Of a stretch of 64,000 bases of DNA, positions 18,420-27,640 are shown piece after piece. Source of the stretch: DSSB01 sp046346845. Lineage in GTDB: Bacteria; UBA10199; DSSB01. The stretch is from NCBI GenBank assembly GCA_046346845.1, contig JAXMHH010000006.1:293568-357567 (forward strand), given 5' to 3'. Both the position numbers and the translations under genes were made by a program. A model generated the notes under the pieces. The model made no database searches and was not told where the DNA came from. It saw only the letters and a program-made list of their open reading frames with translations. Each line of letters starts with the position of its first letter. Position 1 is the first letter of the stretch.

Positions 18420-19748
18420 TCAAGCCATGGCCGCCGCATGCCGGGCCGCCAGGGTGCCGCTCACCAAGGAAACGCCCGCCGCGCAGCGATCCTGGGAGGG
18501 ATGGAAATTGGCCAGCACGCCTCCGCAGGCAAAGAGATTGTCGAAGGCGACCTGTCCGTCCTCGTCGAGCACCTGTCCCAAGGAATTCACCGCCAATCCG
18601 GCCCCCAAGAAGGGCTGAAGCTCGGAAACCCCGGGACGGGTCTCCTGGGGCATGGTCTGGGCCTTGAGTCTTCGGTCTCCGAAAAAAATGGGGAGGTTGA
18701 AGACCGGCTCCCGCCAACGCCCATGGCGAGCGATCCCGCCGCCCAGGTATTTTCCGGTGGCCAAGAGGACGGCCTTCGCCTTGAGCTTGTGGCGTTGCTC
18801 GCCTTCATGCACGTACAGCGCCTTGACCCGCCGCCCTTCGCCGTCAAAGCCCACCGCTTCCCCCACCAAGACTTCGCCCAGCTGTTCTTGGAAATATCGG
18901 TCCATCGCCTGTTGCAGGCGCCAACCCGGCACGCTCAGCGGCGTCGCCAGGGTCTCGGCAGCGGCCAAGCCGGTGATGCGGCGCAGGGCCTCGAGGATGT
19001 CCGAGGTGTTCTCCACGCCCATCACGGGAGGCAGGAGCAAGTGGGTGTAGACCTTTCCCTCGAGATAGCGGACCACCTCTTGGCCGAAGGCGACGAAGTT
19101 CTCCTCCCGGTCGAGGAGCTGGGCCAACTCCATGGCGCTCAAGGACACCCTCCCCGCCCAGGCCGGGATCTCCACGTCGAGGTGTCCCGCGAACTCGAGG
19201 TGCGATTTGGCTTGCCCCTCCTGCCGTTGCAGCAGGGCCTGGCGGATGAAGCGAGGATTGAAATGGGGAAAACCCGGAATCCCGACCACCAAGACCTTGG
19301 CGCCTTGCCAACGCCGCAGGTCGGCGTCGCGCATCGAGGCCTGGACCCAGGCGCTGGGCTTGACCGATCCGAAATCGTTGACCAGGGCCAGGGGCTCTCC
19401 CGACACCATCGGCAGGCCCAATGACTCCGCGGCTCGCGCCGCGGTGGCCGCGACGAAGGGCGCGAAGTCCTGTCCGATCGGGCCCCGGGCAAAGACGCTG
19501 TAGGGATGCAGCTCCTCCCGGCGGAGGATCTCGGACAGGCCCTCCCGCCAGCCGGGCCAACCTTCCCAATCGTCCCCGGCGGCGCGCCGGGGGCTGTCGG
19601 CGATATCCCAAGCCCCCGAGTTGAGGGCGCTGGCGCCCGGCGCCTTGACGACAAGCACGACCTCACGGCCCGAGTCGCGCAGCTCCCGCGCGGCGGCATA
19701 GGCGGCAAGTCCGCCCCCGAGAATGGCGATGTCGGCGTTGTATTCCAT
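18420..19748 (-). CDS. glpB: Anaerobic glycerol-3-phosphate dehydrogenase subunit B-like protein
   Basis: A 442-residue flavoprotein of the GlpB type: an N-terminal dinucleotide fold (ADIAILGGGLAAYAAARELRDSG), then GASALNSGAWDIADSP, which is typical of GlpB. The C-terminal half returns to the flavin site with NLFACGGVLANFHPSQDRCAAGVSLVSG. GlpB partners GlpA in the respiratory oxidation of sn-glycerol-3-phosphate to dihydroxyacetone phosphate. The start overlaps the end of glpA by one base. No glpC is present, so the membrane or quinone link must come from elsewhere. Confidence 0.85.
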   Translation of the reverse strand: MEYNADIAILGGGLAAYAAARELRDSGREVVLVVKAPGASALNSGAWDIADSPRRAAGDDWEGWPGWREGLSEILRREELHPYSVFARGPIGQDFAPFVAATAARAAESLGLPMVSGEPLALVNDFGSVKPSAWVQASMRDADLRRWQGAKVLVVGIPGFPHFNPRFIRQALLQRQEGQAKSHLEFAGHLDVEIPAWAGRVSLSAMELAQLLDREENFVAFGQEVVRYLEGKVYTHLLLPPVMGVENTSDILEALRRITGLAAAETLATPLSVPGWRLQQAMDRYFQEQLGEVLVGEAVGFDGEGRRVKALYVHEGEQRHKLKAKAVLLATGKYLGGGIARHGRWREPVFNLPIFFGDRRLKAQTMPQETRPGVSELQPFLGAGLAVNSLGQVLDEDGQVAFDNLFACGGVLANFHPSQDRCAAGVSLVSGTLAARHAAAMA

Positions 19749-21391
19749 CAGCGGCGGTCCATACAGGCGACGTTAAAATACACGGAGGAGCAAAGCTCTT
19801 CCTGCTGCAGGCAGGTGCCGTCCAGGACGGGCGCCCGGCCCTTCCAGCTCTTTTCCATAAAACGCCCCAATTGGGCGAAGGCCTCCTCGGGCGAGAGGCC
19901 CAGCTCCTCGGCGAGGATCTGCGCCCCCATCATGAAGCAGCGGGTCCCCTCGCAGGGGCCGATCGAATAACGGGTGCGGCGCCTCAGGTCGCCCAAGGTG
20001 CGCGCCCATTCGTGCCGCACGGCGTAGCGCAGCTCGCATTCGAGCACGGGCTCGCATTGGCAGACGATGTTCCCAAAATAGGGCCGCTCCCGCAGCATCT
20101 CGAGGACGCGTATCGCGCGCGCGCCGTGCCGGTAGACCAATCGGTTCGCCGCGAACAGGGGCACTTTGTATTCACGGGCGACCTGCTCAGGATCCAAGGT
20201 CCGTTCCCCGCCGGGCAACGGCACCTGATGGGTGCGACACGGGGTGACGCGCCCCAACTTGTGGCAGACCGCGTCGACGGCCTCCTGCGCCATCAGGCGG
20301 TAGCTGGCCAGCTTGCCGCCGGCGATGGAAAGGAGCCCCGGCAGGCGGTCGCGGCTCTCATGGTCGAAGATCTCGTGCTCCCGGCTCAGGTCGTCCTCGT
20401 AGGGGCCGCGGCGGTACAACGTGGGCCTGACGCCGGCCCAGGCGTTGATGACTCTCGCCTGGCGCACCCTCGGGAAGACGGAGGCAATGCCATCCAGCAA
20501 ATACTCCACTTCATCCTCGAGAATGGGGATCTCGTCGGGATCGCCGAAGTAATCGTCGTCGGTGGTCCCAATCACGCTGGTGTTTTGGTAGGGCATCATG
20601 AAGATGCTGCGGCCGTCGATGGCCTTGGCCATGACCGCATAGTTGCTGATCCGCCGATCCAAGACGAGATGCACGCCCTTGGCGGGCCTCAGCTTGATCT
20701 CGCAGCCGGCAAGCGCGGCGATCTGCGGCACCCAGGGGCCGGCCGCGTTGAAGACCAGCTTGGCGCGCAGCTCGCGGCGGCTCCCGTCCAGGGCCGACTT
20801 CACCCGCACCCCGACCACGCGCCCGCCCTCCTTCAGAAACTCGGTCACCTCACTGTGATTGTAGGCCTCGCAGCCGTGCTCGACGGCCGAGAGCACGTTG
20901 CCCAGGCAGAGGCGGAAACTGTCGATCCCCCACTCGTCGAAGGTCACCGCGCCCCGCAGGTCCTCGACCAAATCCGGCTCGAGGGCCAGGACCTCGTCTT
21001 TGCTAAGACGGGTGTGCGGCTTTCCGTTCTTGAGCGCGCTGAACTTGTCGTAGGCCTCGAAGTAGGTCTCTAAGGCCTCGAAATAAAATCTTTGGAAGAG
21101 CTCCGGCTGCCCGGGTTTGTTGAGCACGGGCAGGATGAAGGGGATGCGAAACAGCAGGTGCGGGACGATCTTCTGAATATAGCCGCTATCGATCGAGGAG
21201 AGCTTGGTGGTCTTGACGTCGCTCAGCAGGTAGCGCGCCCCGCCGTGGATCATCTGCGAGGAGGCCCCGGTGGTGCCGGAGCCGAAGTCGTTCTTCTCGA
21301 CCAGCGCCGTCTTGAAGCCGCGCATCGCGGCGTCCCGCGCGATGCCGCAGCCGTTGACGCCGCCGCCGATGACGATGAGGTCGAGGTCCAT
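19748..21391 (-). CDS. glpA: Glycerol-3-phosphate dehydrogenase subunit A, with BFD-like iron-sulfur domain
   Basis: A 547-residue FAD-dependent GlpA/GlpD-family enzyme. FAD binding: LDLIVIGGGVNGCGIARDAA at the N-terminus. GTTGASSQMIHGGARYL is the classical second motif. The C-terminal part (about 435-490) adds a bacterioferritin-associated-ferredoxin-like module with four Cys in the order CQC...CEGTRC, expected to hold a [2Fe-2S] cluster. That C-terminal domain marks anaerobic-type GlpA rather than GlpD. It lies 45 bases downstream of aspS and is coupled to glpB. Confidence 0.9.
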   Translation of the reverse strand: MDLDLIVIGGGVNGCGIARDAAMRGFKTALVEKNDFGSGTTGASSQMIHGGARYLLSDVKTTKLSSIDSGYIQKIVPHLLFRIPFILPVLNKPGQPELFQRFYFEALETYFEAYDKFSALKNGKPHTRLSKDEVLALEPDLVEDLRGAVTFDEWGIDSFRLCLGNVLSAVEHGCEAYNHSEVTEFLKEGGRVVGVRVKSALDGSRRELRAKLVFNAAGPWVPQIAALAGCEIKLRPAKGVHLVLDRRISNYAVMAKAIDGRSIFMMPYQNTSVIGTTDDDYFGDPDEIPILEDEVEYLLDGIASVFPRVRQARVINAWAGVRPTLYRRGPYEDDLSREHEIFDHESRDRLPGLLSIAGGKLASYRLMAQEAVDAVCHKLGRVTPCRTHQVPLPGGERTLDPEQVAREYKVPLFAANRLVYRHGARAIRVLEMLRERPYFGNIVCQCEPVLECELRYAVRHEWARTLGDLRRRTRYSIGPCEGTRCFMMGAQILAEELGLSPEEAFAQLGRFMEKSWKGRAPVLDGTCLQQEELCSSVYFNVACMDRR

Positions 21392-21436
21392 GCTCCCGGC
21401 ATGGTAACCGGAAGCTGGAAATTAGAACATGGAAAT

Positions 21437-23224
21437 TTAACTCTTCTTGTCGACGGTACGAATCCCCAGCTCCAGCAGCTGCGTCGCCGAGACGGGGCTG
21501 GGCGCATCCGAGAGCGGGCAGGTCCCTTTTTGCGTCTTCGGGAAGGCGATCACGTCGCGGATCGAGGTGGCGCCGGCCATGATCATGATCAGTCGGTCCA
21601 AGCCGAAGGCGATGCCGCCGTGCGGGGGGGCGCCGTATTCGAGGGCCTCGAGCAGGAAGCCGAACTTCTTCTTGGCGTCCTCGAGGTTGATCTTGAGGAT
21701 GTCGAAGACCTTGGATTGCAGCTTGGGGTCGTGAATACGGATCGAACCGCCGCCGATCTCGTGGCCGTTGAGGACGAGGTCGTAGGCCTGGGTGCGGGCC
21801 TTATAGGGATCGGCCTCCAGGCCTTCGATATCTTGCAGGCGCGGCGAGGTGAAGGGATGATGCACCGCCGCGGGCCGGGCCTCCTTCTCGTCGTACTCGA
21901 ACATCGGAAAGTCGTAGATCCAGACAAAGGCCAGCTTCGACTCGTCGATCAGGCCCAGCTTGGCCCCCAGGTGCTCGCGCAGATTGCCCAGGGAGTCGTT
22001 CACCACCTTGGGCTTGTCGGCGACGAACATGACCAGATCCCCGACCTGCATGTCGAGCTTGGCCCGGAGTGCGTCTTTCTCGGCCTCGCTGAAGAACTTC
22101 ACGATCGGCGATTGCCACTCGTTCGGCAGCACCTTGATCCAGGCCAAACCCTTGGCGCCGTAAATACCGACAAATTTGGTCAATTCATCGATCTCGCTCC
22201 GCGATAGGTCGGCCTTGCCCTTCGCGTTGATCGCCTTGATGATGCCGCCCTTGGCAACGGTGTCGGCGAAGACCTTGAACGAAGTGTTTTTGAAGATCCC
22301 GGTGATCTCCTGAAGCTCGAGGCCAAAGCGCAGATCGGGCGCGTCCAGGCCGAAGCGCGCCATCGCCTCGTCATAAGAGAGCCTCGGAAAGGGCGGCTGC
22401 AGCTCCGTGCCCAAGCCCTCTTTCCACATCGCCTTCACCAATCCTTCCATCGTTTGGATGACGTCCTCCTGATTGATGAAGCTCATCTCGATGTCGATCT
22501 GGGTGAACTCGGGCTGGCGGTCGGCGCGCAGGTCCTCGTCACGGAAACAGCGGGCGATTTGAAAATACCGTTCCATCCCCGACATCATCAACAGCTGCTT
22601 GAAGAGCTGGGGGGATTGCGGCAGGGCGTAGAACATGCCGTGGTGCAGCCGGGAAGGCACCAAGAAATCGCGCGCGCCCTCGGGGGTGCTCTTGGTCAGG
22701 AAGGGCGTCTCGATCTCGAAGAAGCCCTGGCTCGAGAGGTAATTGCGCGCGGCCATGGCGACCTTGTGGCGGAGGAGGAAATTCTTCTGCATCGGCGCCC
22801 GGCGCAGATCCAAGTAGCGGTACTGCAGCCTCAGCTCCTCGCTCGCCTCGACCTTGTCCTCGATTTGGAAGGGCAATGGCTTGGAAGGGCTGAATACCTC
22901 GAATTCGCTCGCCAAGACCTCGATCTCTCCGGTGTGGAGCCTGGGGTTGGCCATGCCCTGAGGTCGGGGCGATACCTTGCCCTTGACCCCCATGCAGTAC
23001 TCCGAGCGCAGGTGCTTGGCCAGTTCATGGACCTTGGGATCGACCTCGGGGTTGAAGACCACCTGGGTGACCCCCTCGCGGTCGCGCAGGTCGACGAAGA
23101 GAACGCCGCCATGGTCGCGACGGACGGCCACCCAGCCGAACAGGACGACTTCTTTGCCGACATCGGCAGCGGTCAGGGAGTTGCAGTGGTGGGATCGCTT
23201 CAATTCGTGGATAAATCGGGTCAT
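21437..23224 (-). CDS. aspS: Aspartyl-tRNA synthetase
   Basis: A complete 595-residue bacterial-type AspRS. The N-terminal OB anticodon-binding domain includes LFGWVAVRRDHGGVLFVDLRD. Class II motif 2 is ARCFRDEDLRADRQPEFTQ, the GAD insertion domain sits in the middle (about 300-430), and motif 3 is GIAFGLDRLIMIMAGA. It charges tRNA-Asp. Whether it also charges tRNA-Asn cannot be told from this window. It is transcribed divergently from ilvC and upstream of glpA on the same strand. Confidence 0.97.
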   Translation of the reverse strand: MTRFIHELKRSHHCNSLTAADVGKEVVLFGWVAVRRDHGGVLFVDLRDREGVTQVVFNPEVDPKVHELAKHLRSEYCMGVKGKVSPRPQGMANPRLHTGEIEVLASEFEVFSPSKPLPFQIEDKVEASEELRLQYRYLDLRRAPMQKNFLLRHKVAMAARNYLSSQGFFEIETPFLTKSTPEGARDFLVPSRLHHGMFYALPQSPQLFKQLLMMSGMERYFQIARCFRDEDLRADRQPEFTQIDIEMSFINQEDVIQTMEGLVKAMWKEGLGTELQPPFPRLSYDEAMARFGLDAPDLRFGLELQEITGIFKNTSFKVFADTVAKGGIIKAINAKGKADLSRSEIDELTKFVGIYGAKGLAWIKVLPNEWQSPIVKFFSEAEKDALRAKLDMQVGDLVMFVADKPKVVNDSLGNLREHLGAKLGLIDESKLAFVWIYDFPMFEYDEKEARPAAVHHPFTSPRLQDIEGLEADPYKARTQAYDLVLNGHEIGGGSIRIHDPKLQSKVFDILKINLEDAKKKFGFLLEALEYGAPPHGGIAFGLDRLIMIMAGATSIRDVIAFPKTQKGTCPLSDAPSPVSATQLLELGIRTVDKKS

Positions 23225-23336
23225 ATCGGGGATCTAGCCGCCCGCCGGAAGCCGGGTCAAGGGGAAAGGGATATGGCGTTGACCGGCCTTAAAATCCTAT
23301 GTTAGGCCCTCCCGACGCTTTTAAAGGAGATTCTTC

Positions 23337-24353
23337 ATGGCCACCGTTTACTACGACAAAGACGCCAACCTCGCCGCCCTCAAGGGCAAGAACATCGTCA
23401 TCTTCGGCTTCGGCTCCCAGGGCCACGCCCATGCCCTGAATTTAAAAGACAGCGGGCTCAACGTCCGCGTCTCCCTGAAAGAAGGCAGCCCCAGCATCCA
23501 AAAGGCGAAGAACGCCGGCCTCGAGGTCTTCACCGACAACAGCGAGGCGGCCAAATGGGCGGACGTGGCCATGATCGTCGTCCCCGACGAGTCGCAAAAA
23601 GACCTGTACGAGAAGCACCTGAAAGACAACTTAAAGAAGGGCGCCGCCCTCTTCTTCGCCCACGGCTTCAACATCCATTTCAAGCGCATCGTCCCGCGCC
23701 CCGACCTCGACGTCATCCTGATCGCCCCCAAGGGCCCCGGCCACCTGGTGCGCGACCAATACAAAGAAGGCAAGGGCGTCCCCTGCCTCATCGCCGTGGA
23801 ACAAAATGCCAGCGGCAAGGCCAAGGAGATCGGCCTGGCCTACGCCCAGGGCATCGGCGGCACCCGCGCCGGCGTCATCGAGACCACCTTCAAGGAAGAG
23901 TGCGAGACCGACCTCTTCGGCGAGCAAGTCGTGCTCTGCGGCGGCCTGACCTCCCTGATCCAAAACGGCTTCGAGACCCTGATCAACGCCGGTTACCAAC
24001 CGGAAGTCGCCTATTTCGAGTGCCTCCACGAGGTAAAGCTGATCGTCGACCTGATTTACGCCGGCGGCATCGCCAACATGCGCTACTCGATCTCCGACAC
24101 CGCCGAGTACGGCGACCTGACCCGCGGCCCCCGCGTGGTCGACAGCCACTCCCGCCACGAGATGGAAAAGATCCTCAAAGAGATCCAATCCGGCGAGTTC
24201 GCCAAGGAATACATCCACGAAAAAGAGACCGGCGCGGCCAACATGAACGCCCTCCGCAAGCGCGGAGAAAACCACCCCATCGAGCAGGTCGGCGCCAAGC
24301 TGCGCGCGATGATGCCGTGGCTGGGCGGGGCGATCGACAAGACGAAGCGATAG
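23337..24353 (+). CDS. ilvC: Ketol-acid reductoisomerase
   Basis: A 338-residue class I KARI for isoleucine, valine and leucine synthesis. It rearranges and reduces acetolactate or acetohydroxybutyrate, using NADPH and Mg2+. The Rossmann motif is IFGFGSQGHAHALNLKDSG. KGPGHLVRDQYKEGKGVPCLIA and the metal-site helices (KEECETDLFGEQ, YFECLHEVKLIVDLIY, SDTAEYGDLTRGPR) are all present. The start follows an AAAGGAGA ribosome-binding site. Other ilv genes are not adjacent. Confidence 0.97.
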   Translation: MATVYYDKDANLAALKGKNIVIFGFGSQGHAHALNLKDSGLNVRVSLKEGSPSIQKAKNAGLEVFTDNSEAAKWADVAMIVVPDESQKDLYEKHLKDNLKKGAALFFAHGFNIHFKRIVPRPDLDVILIAPKGPGHLVRDQYKEGKGVPCLIAVEQNASGKAKEIGLAYAQGIGGTRAGVIETTFKEECETDLFGEQVVLCGGLTSLIQNGFETLINAGYQPEVAYFECLHEVKLIVDLIYAGGIANMRYSISDTAEYGDLTRGPRVVDSHSRHEMEKILKEIQSGEFAKEYIHEKETGAANMNALRKRGENHPIEQVGAKLRAMMPWLGGAIDKTKR

Positions 24354-24415
24354 CCGCTTTTTTCAGGGCCCAACCGGCTTTTGACAGAAGGCCGGGATTT
24401 CCCTAAAATTCGAAA

Positions 24416-25222
24416 ATGATCCGCGAACCCGCCGTCGCCGGAAGGTTTTACAGCGCCAATCCCCAGGTGCTGCGCGAGGAGCTCCAGGAATTCCTCCGCT
24501 CCGAGGACCCCCGTCGGGAAAGCGTCATCGGCGTGGTCTCCCCGCATGCGGGCTACATGTACTCGGGACACGTCGCGGGCGCGGTCTTCTCCCGCGTGCA
24601 GATCCCCAAAAAACTCCTGGTCCTCTGCCCCAACCACACCGGGGAAGGGGCCTATGCGGCGATCAACTCCCAGGGTTCCTGGCGAACCCCCCTGGGCGAG
24701 GCGCAGATCGACTCCGCCCTGGCCCGTCGCCTCATGGAATTAGACCCCATGCTGGAGGAAGACAGCTCCGCCCATCGCCGCGAACACGCCCTGGAGGTGC
24801 AGCTGCCCTTCTTGCAAGTGCTGCGCAAAGACTTCGAGTTCGTCCCCCTCTGCCTCTCCCACTTCCGCTACTCAGACTGCGAGGCCTTGGGCAAGGCCAT
24901 GGCCCGGCTTATTCGGGAAAGCGGGGAAGAAGTATTGATGGTGGCCTCCAGCGACATGAACCACTACGAATCCCAAGACCGCACCCTGGCGAAGGACCAA
25001 GTCGCGATTGACTGCATCCTCGCGCTCGACCCCAAAGGTCTCTACCAACGGGTGCACGAGCAGAACATCTCGATGTGCGGCATCATCCCCACCACCTGCA
25101 TGCTGATCGCGGCCCTGGAACTGGGGGCCCGGGAGGCCGAGCTCGTCCGCCACGCCACCAGCGGGGATGTCAGCGGGGATTACTCCGGCGTCGTCGGCTA
25201 CGCGGGTATCCTGGTGAAATGA
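24416..25222 (+). CDS. MEMO1-family protein (AmmeMemoRadiSam system protein B type)
   Basis: A 268-residue protein of the MEMO1 family, structurally related to extradiol dioxygenases. Conserved pieces are REPAVAGRFYSANP at the start, VVSPHAGYMYSGHVAG, LCPNHTG, HRREHALEVQLPFLQ, ASSDMNHYE and a final GDYSGVVGYAG. The family often travels with an AMMECR1 protein and a radical SAM enzyme, but neither is next to it here. The biochemical role in bacteria is not established. Confidence 0.88.
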   Translation: MIREPAVAGRFYSANPQVLREELQEFLRSEDPRRESVIGVVSPHAGYMYSGHVAGAVFSRVQIPKKLLVLCPNHTGEGAYAAINSQGSWRTPLGEAQIDSALARRLMELDPMLEEDSSAHRREHALEVQLPFLQVLRKDFEFVPLCLSHFRYSDCEALGKAMARLIRESGEEVLMVASSDMNHYESQDRTLAKDQVAIDCILALDPKGLYQRVHEQNISMCGIIPTTCMLIAALELGAREAELVRHATSGDVSGDYSGVVGYAGILVK

Positions 25223-25266
25223 GCCCGCAGCTTGCCCTTGCCACGAATCCGCCCCTGCGCTAACCC

Positions 25267-26664
25267 ATGGCCATGAACCGCTACCGCTTTGCCCCCTCCC
25301 CCACCGGCCACCTCCACATCGGAGGCGCGCGCACCGCGCTCTACAACTACCTGATGGCCAAGAAGACCGGCGGGAAGTTCATCCTGCGCATCGAAGACAC
25401 CGACCGCGAACGGTCGACGGAGGAATACATCCACTCGATCTTGGGCGCGATGCAGTGGCTGGGTCTCAGCTACGACGAGGGGCCCTACTACCAAATGGAG
25501 CGCGCCCCCATTCACCAGGCGCACCTCAAGAAGCTGCTCGACGAGGGCAAGGCCTACCGGTGCTTTTGCTCGGCCGAGACCCTCGAGGCCAAGCGGCAGG
25601 CGGCGATGAAGGAAGGCCGCAAGCCCAAGTACGACGGCACCTGCCGCAATATCCCCCCCCTGGAGGCGGCCAAGGACGGCCGCCCCTCTTGCATCCGGTT
25701 TCGTTCCCATGACGAAGGCAAGACCGTGGTCGAAGACTTGATCAAGGGCCGGGTGGAGTTCGACAATGCCGAGCTCGACGACCTCGTCATCGCCCGCACC
25801 GACGGGACCCCCACCTACAATTTCGTCGTGGTGGTCGACGACGTCACGATGCAGATCACTCACGTGTTCCGCGGCGACGACCACCTCAACAACACGCCCC
25901 GGCAGATCCAGCTCTACCAAGCCTTCGATTACCCGACGCCGGTCTTCGCCCACGTCCCGATGATCCTGGGCGCCGACAAATCCCGCTTGAGCAAGCGCCA
26001 CGGGGCCACCAGCGTCCTGGCCTACCAAGAGCAGGGCTATGTCCCCGAGGCGATGCTCAACTACCTGGTGCGGCTCGGCTGGGCCTGCGGCGACGAGGAA
26101 ATCTTCAGCCTCAAGGATCTCGAGCAAAAATTCGACATCGCCGACGTCGGCAAATCCGCCGCCGTCTTCAACCCCGAAAAGCTGCTGTGGCTCAACGGCC
26201 ACTGGATCCGGCAATACGACCCGAGGCACCTGCTCGAGGCCACCCGCCCCTTCCTCGGGGCCCGGGGCCTAAAAATCAACGATCCCGCCTATGCCGAGCG
26301 CGCCCTGGCCTCCTGCCAAGAGAAGGTGAAAACCTTGGTGGAGTTGGCGGAACTCGCGGATTTTTATTTTCGCGAGGAGGTCGAGATATCCGAAGAGGCG
26401 CGCAAGAAGGGTCTGGGAGAAGAAGGCCTGGCCCTGCTCAAAGAGCTGCGGCCCGAGCTGGAAAAGCTCAGCAACTACGATCATGATTCCGTGGCCGCCT
26501 GTCTCAACAGCTTCGCGGAATCCCGCGGCCTCAAGCTGGGCAAGGTCGCCCAACCGTTGCGCTCGGCTCTCACCGGATCCACCGTAAGCCCGGGAATCTT
26601 TGACGTGCTTGGCATCCTAGGAAAAGAAAAGACCCTGGCGAGACTCCAGAAGGTCCTTGAATAA
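25267..26664 (+). CDS. gltX: Glutamyl-tRNA synthetase
   Basis: A 465-residue class I GluRS. The HIGH-type motif is GHLHIGGARTALYNYL. The catalytic core has ILRIEDTDRERST, DLVIARTDGTPTYNFVVVVDD and HVFRGDDHLNNTPRQIQLYQAF. KMSKS appears as the variant RLSKRHGATS. A helical anticodon-binding domain closes the protein. MAMN or the second Met (25273) could be the start, and no strong ribosome-binding site decides it. It attaches Glu to tRNA-Glu, which also feeds tetrapyrrole synthesis. Confidence 0.96.
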   Translation: MAMNRYRFAPSPTGHLHIGGARTALYNYLMAKKTGGKFILRIEDTDRERSTEEYIHSILGAMQWLGLSYDEGPYYQMERAPIHQAHLKKLLDEGKAYRCFCSAETLEAKRQAAMKEGRKPKYDGTCRNIPPLEAAKDGRPSCIRFRSHDEGKTVVEDLIKGRVEFDNAELDDLVIARTDGTPTYNFVVVVDDVTMQITHVFRGDDHLNNTPRQIQLYQAFDYPTPVFAHVPMILGADKSRLSKRHGATSVLAYQEQGYVPEAMLNYLVRLGWACGDEEIFSLKDLEQKFDIADVGKSAAVFNPEKLLWLNGHWIRQYDPRHLLEATRPFLGARGLKINDPAYAERALASCQEKVKTLVELAELADFYFREEVEISEEARKKGLGEEGLALLKELRPELEKLSNYDHDSVAACLNSFAESRGLKLGKVAQPLRSALTGSTVSPGIFDVLGILGKEKTLARLQKVLE

Positions 26665-26999
26665 AAATAGTCCCCCAGCACACAAGATTCTCAGAGAAAA
26701 GCGGCAGCGTATTACCCTTGTGAACTCTATAGCGTCGAAAGAATCCTCTCCCCAGGACTCCTCCAAGGCCTTCAAGACTCCATCCAACAGACCTAAAATA
26801 GGCGGTCCAGGGCGGGGGCCCTGGAGGGACCGAGGACTGTATGAGCCTTCCTTAAAGTCTAGGGAAATTCCGCTGGGACATTGCCGACAGCGACCACCCG
26901 TGGGCAAAACGGGCAAATACAATGGAGCGAGTTCCGCAGAGCCCGGAAGGGACCCCGCCCTGGACCGCCTATTTTAGCACCACAAAAAGAGGGCAGAGT
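26665..26999. other. 335-bp gap with a 185-bp foldback element
   Basis: The first part (26665-26792) shows no gene, promoter or terminator I can defend. From 26793 to 26977 lies a strong inverted-repeat element, described separately. The ORF that runs through here on the plus strand has atypical composition and is set by the repeat sequence, so I do not call it a gene. Confidence 0.6.
26793..26977. repeat. 185-bp foldback element or structured RNA with perfect 25-bp inverted repeats
   Basis: Positions 26793-26817 and 26953-26977 are perfect reverse complements over 25 bp (core GGCGGTCCAGGGCGGGG). The left arm can instead pair locally with the next bases, TCCAGGGC-GGGG-GCCCTGGA (26806-26825), so two folds exclude each other. 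Inside are further short dyads (CGCTG/CAGCG and CCCGT/ACGGG). Both ends finish in TATTTTAG when read outward. Options are a small RNA (length and closed-stem shape resemble 6S RNA), or a MITE-like element. No target-site duplication is clear. Confidence 0.6.
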
Positions 27000-27455
27000 T
27001 TATATAGGTAGGTGATTGACCGGCTGCTGCCCAAAGAGCTGCAGGATCTCGCTGGCCAGCTCGGAATAGAGCTTTCGGTACTTCTCATCGGCCTCGGTCA
27101 CGGCCTCCGGGGCCGCCTCCGAGGCACCTCGAGGGACCAATTCCTGGAATTTGGCCAAAAGGGGCAACAAGGCCATCACCGAAATCTCGCTCAGCTCTTT
27201 AGTCAGGCAATAGGCGGGCAGGTCCTGCTTGAATTGACGAAGGATCCCCTGCCCCTCCAGGTAGGCCAAGACGCCCTCGGCCGCCCGCACCTCGATCCCC
27301 AGGTAGGCCGCCAATTCCAAGGCAGTCACGGGGGTCGCGACCAATTGCCGCTGAAAATACAGGTAAAACAAGGTCAATAACGGCATTTGGGCCAGGCGTC
27401 GCGTGGCGGGGTCGGCCATGAAGTTGTTCGCGGTCTCATGGGTTGGGTTCAGCAT
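27000..27455 (-). CDS. Predicted winged-helix protein
   Basis: 151 residues. The middle (about 25-75) reads as a small winged-helix: LTLFYLYFQRQLVATPVTALELAAYLGI, then EVRAAEGVLAYLEGQGILRQF, resembling Rrf2/MarR-style helix-turn-helix plus wing. The rest is helical and ends in a charged coiled region (EADEKYRKLYSELASEILQLF). I do not recognise a specific family. It is transcribed divergently from the DAHP synthase gene with a 185-bp shared spacer. A later Met (residue 13) is a possible start. Confidence 0.7.
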   Translation of the reverse strand: MLNPTHETANNFMADPATRRLAQMPLLTLFYLYFQRQLVATPVTALELAAYLGIEVRAAEGVLAYLEGQGILRQFKQDLPAYCLTKELSEISVMALLPLLAKFQELVPRGASEAAPEAVTEADEKYRKLYSELASEILQLFGQQPVNHLPI

Positions 27456-27640
27456 TTTTTCTCCTCGTCCCGGCGAAACACCGCCGGCGATAAGCCCTAA
27501 ATGGTGCTTTACGGGCTCCCGTCAAGCCCTCGAAAACCTTGCTTCCTTATCCAATATCGGCGCTCCGTCTCGCAAAGTCGCGTCTCCCTTCACAAAAACC
27601 CTTGTCGCCGGCCTTCGCGGGGCTCTAATATCGAGACCCT

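Noticed and set aside
26657..26977. 106-aa plus-strand ORF after gltX
   Set aside because: It overlaps the gltX end, has no ribosome-binding site, and its second half is just the inverted-repeat element.
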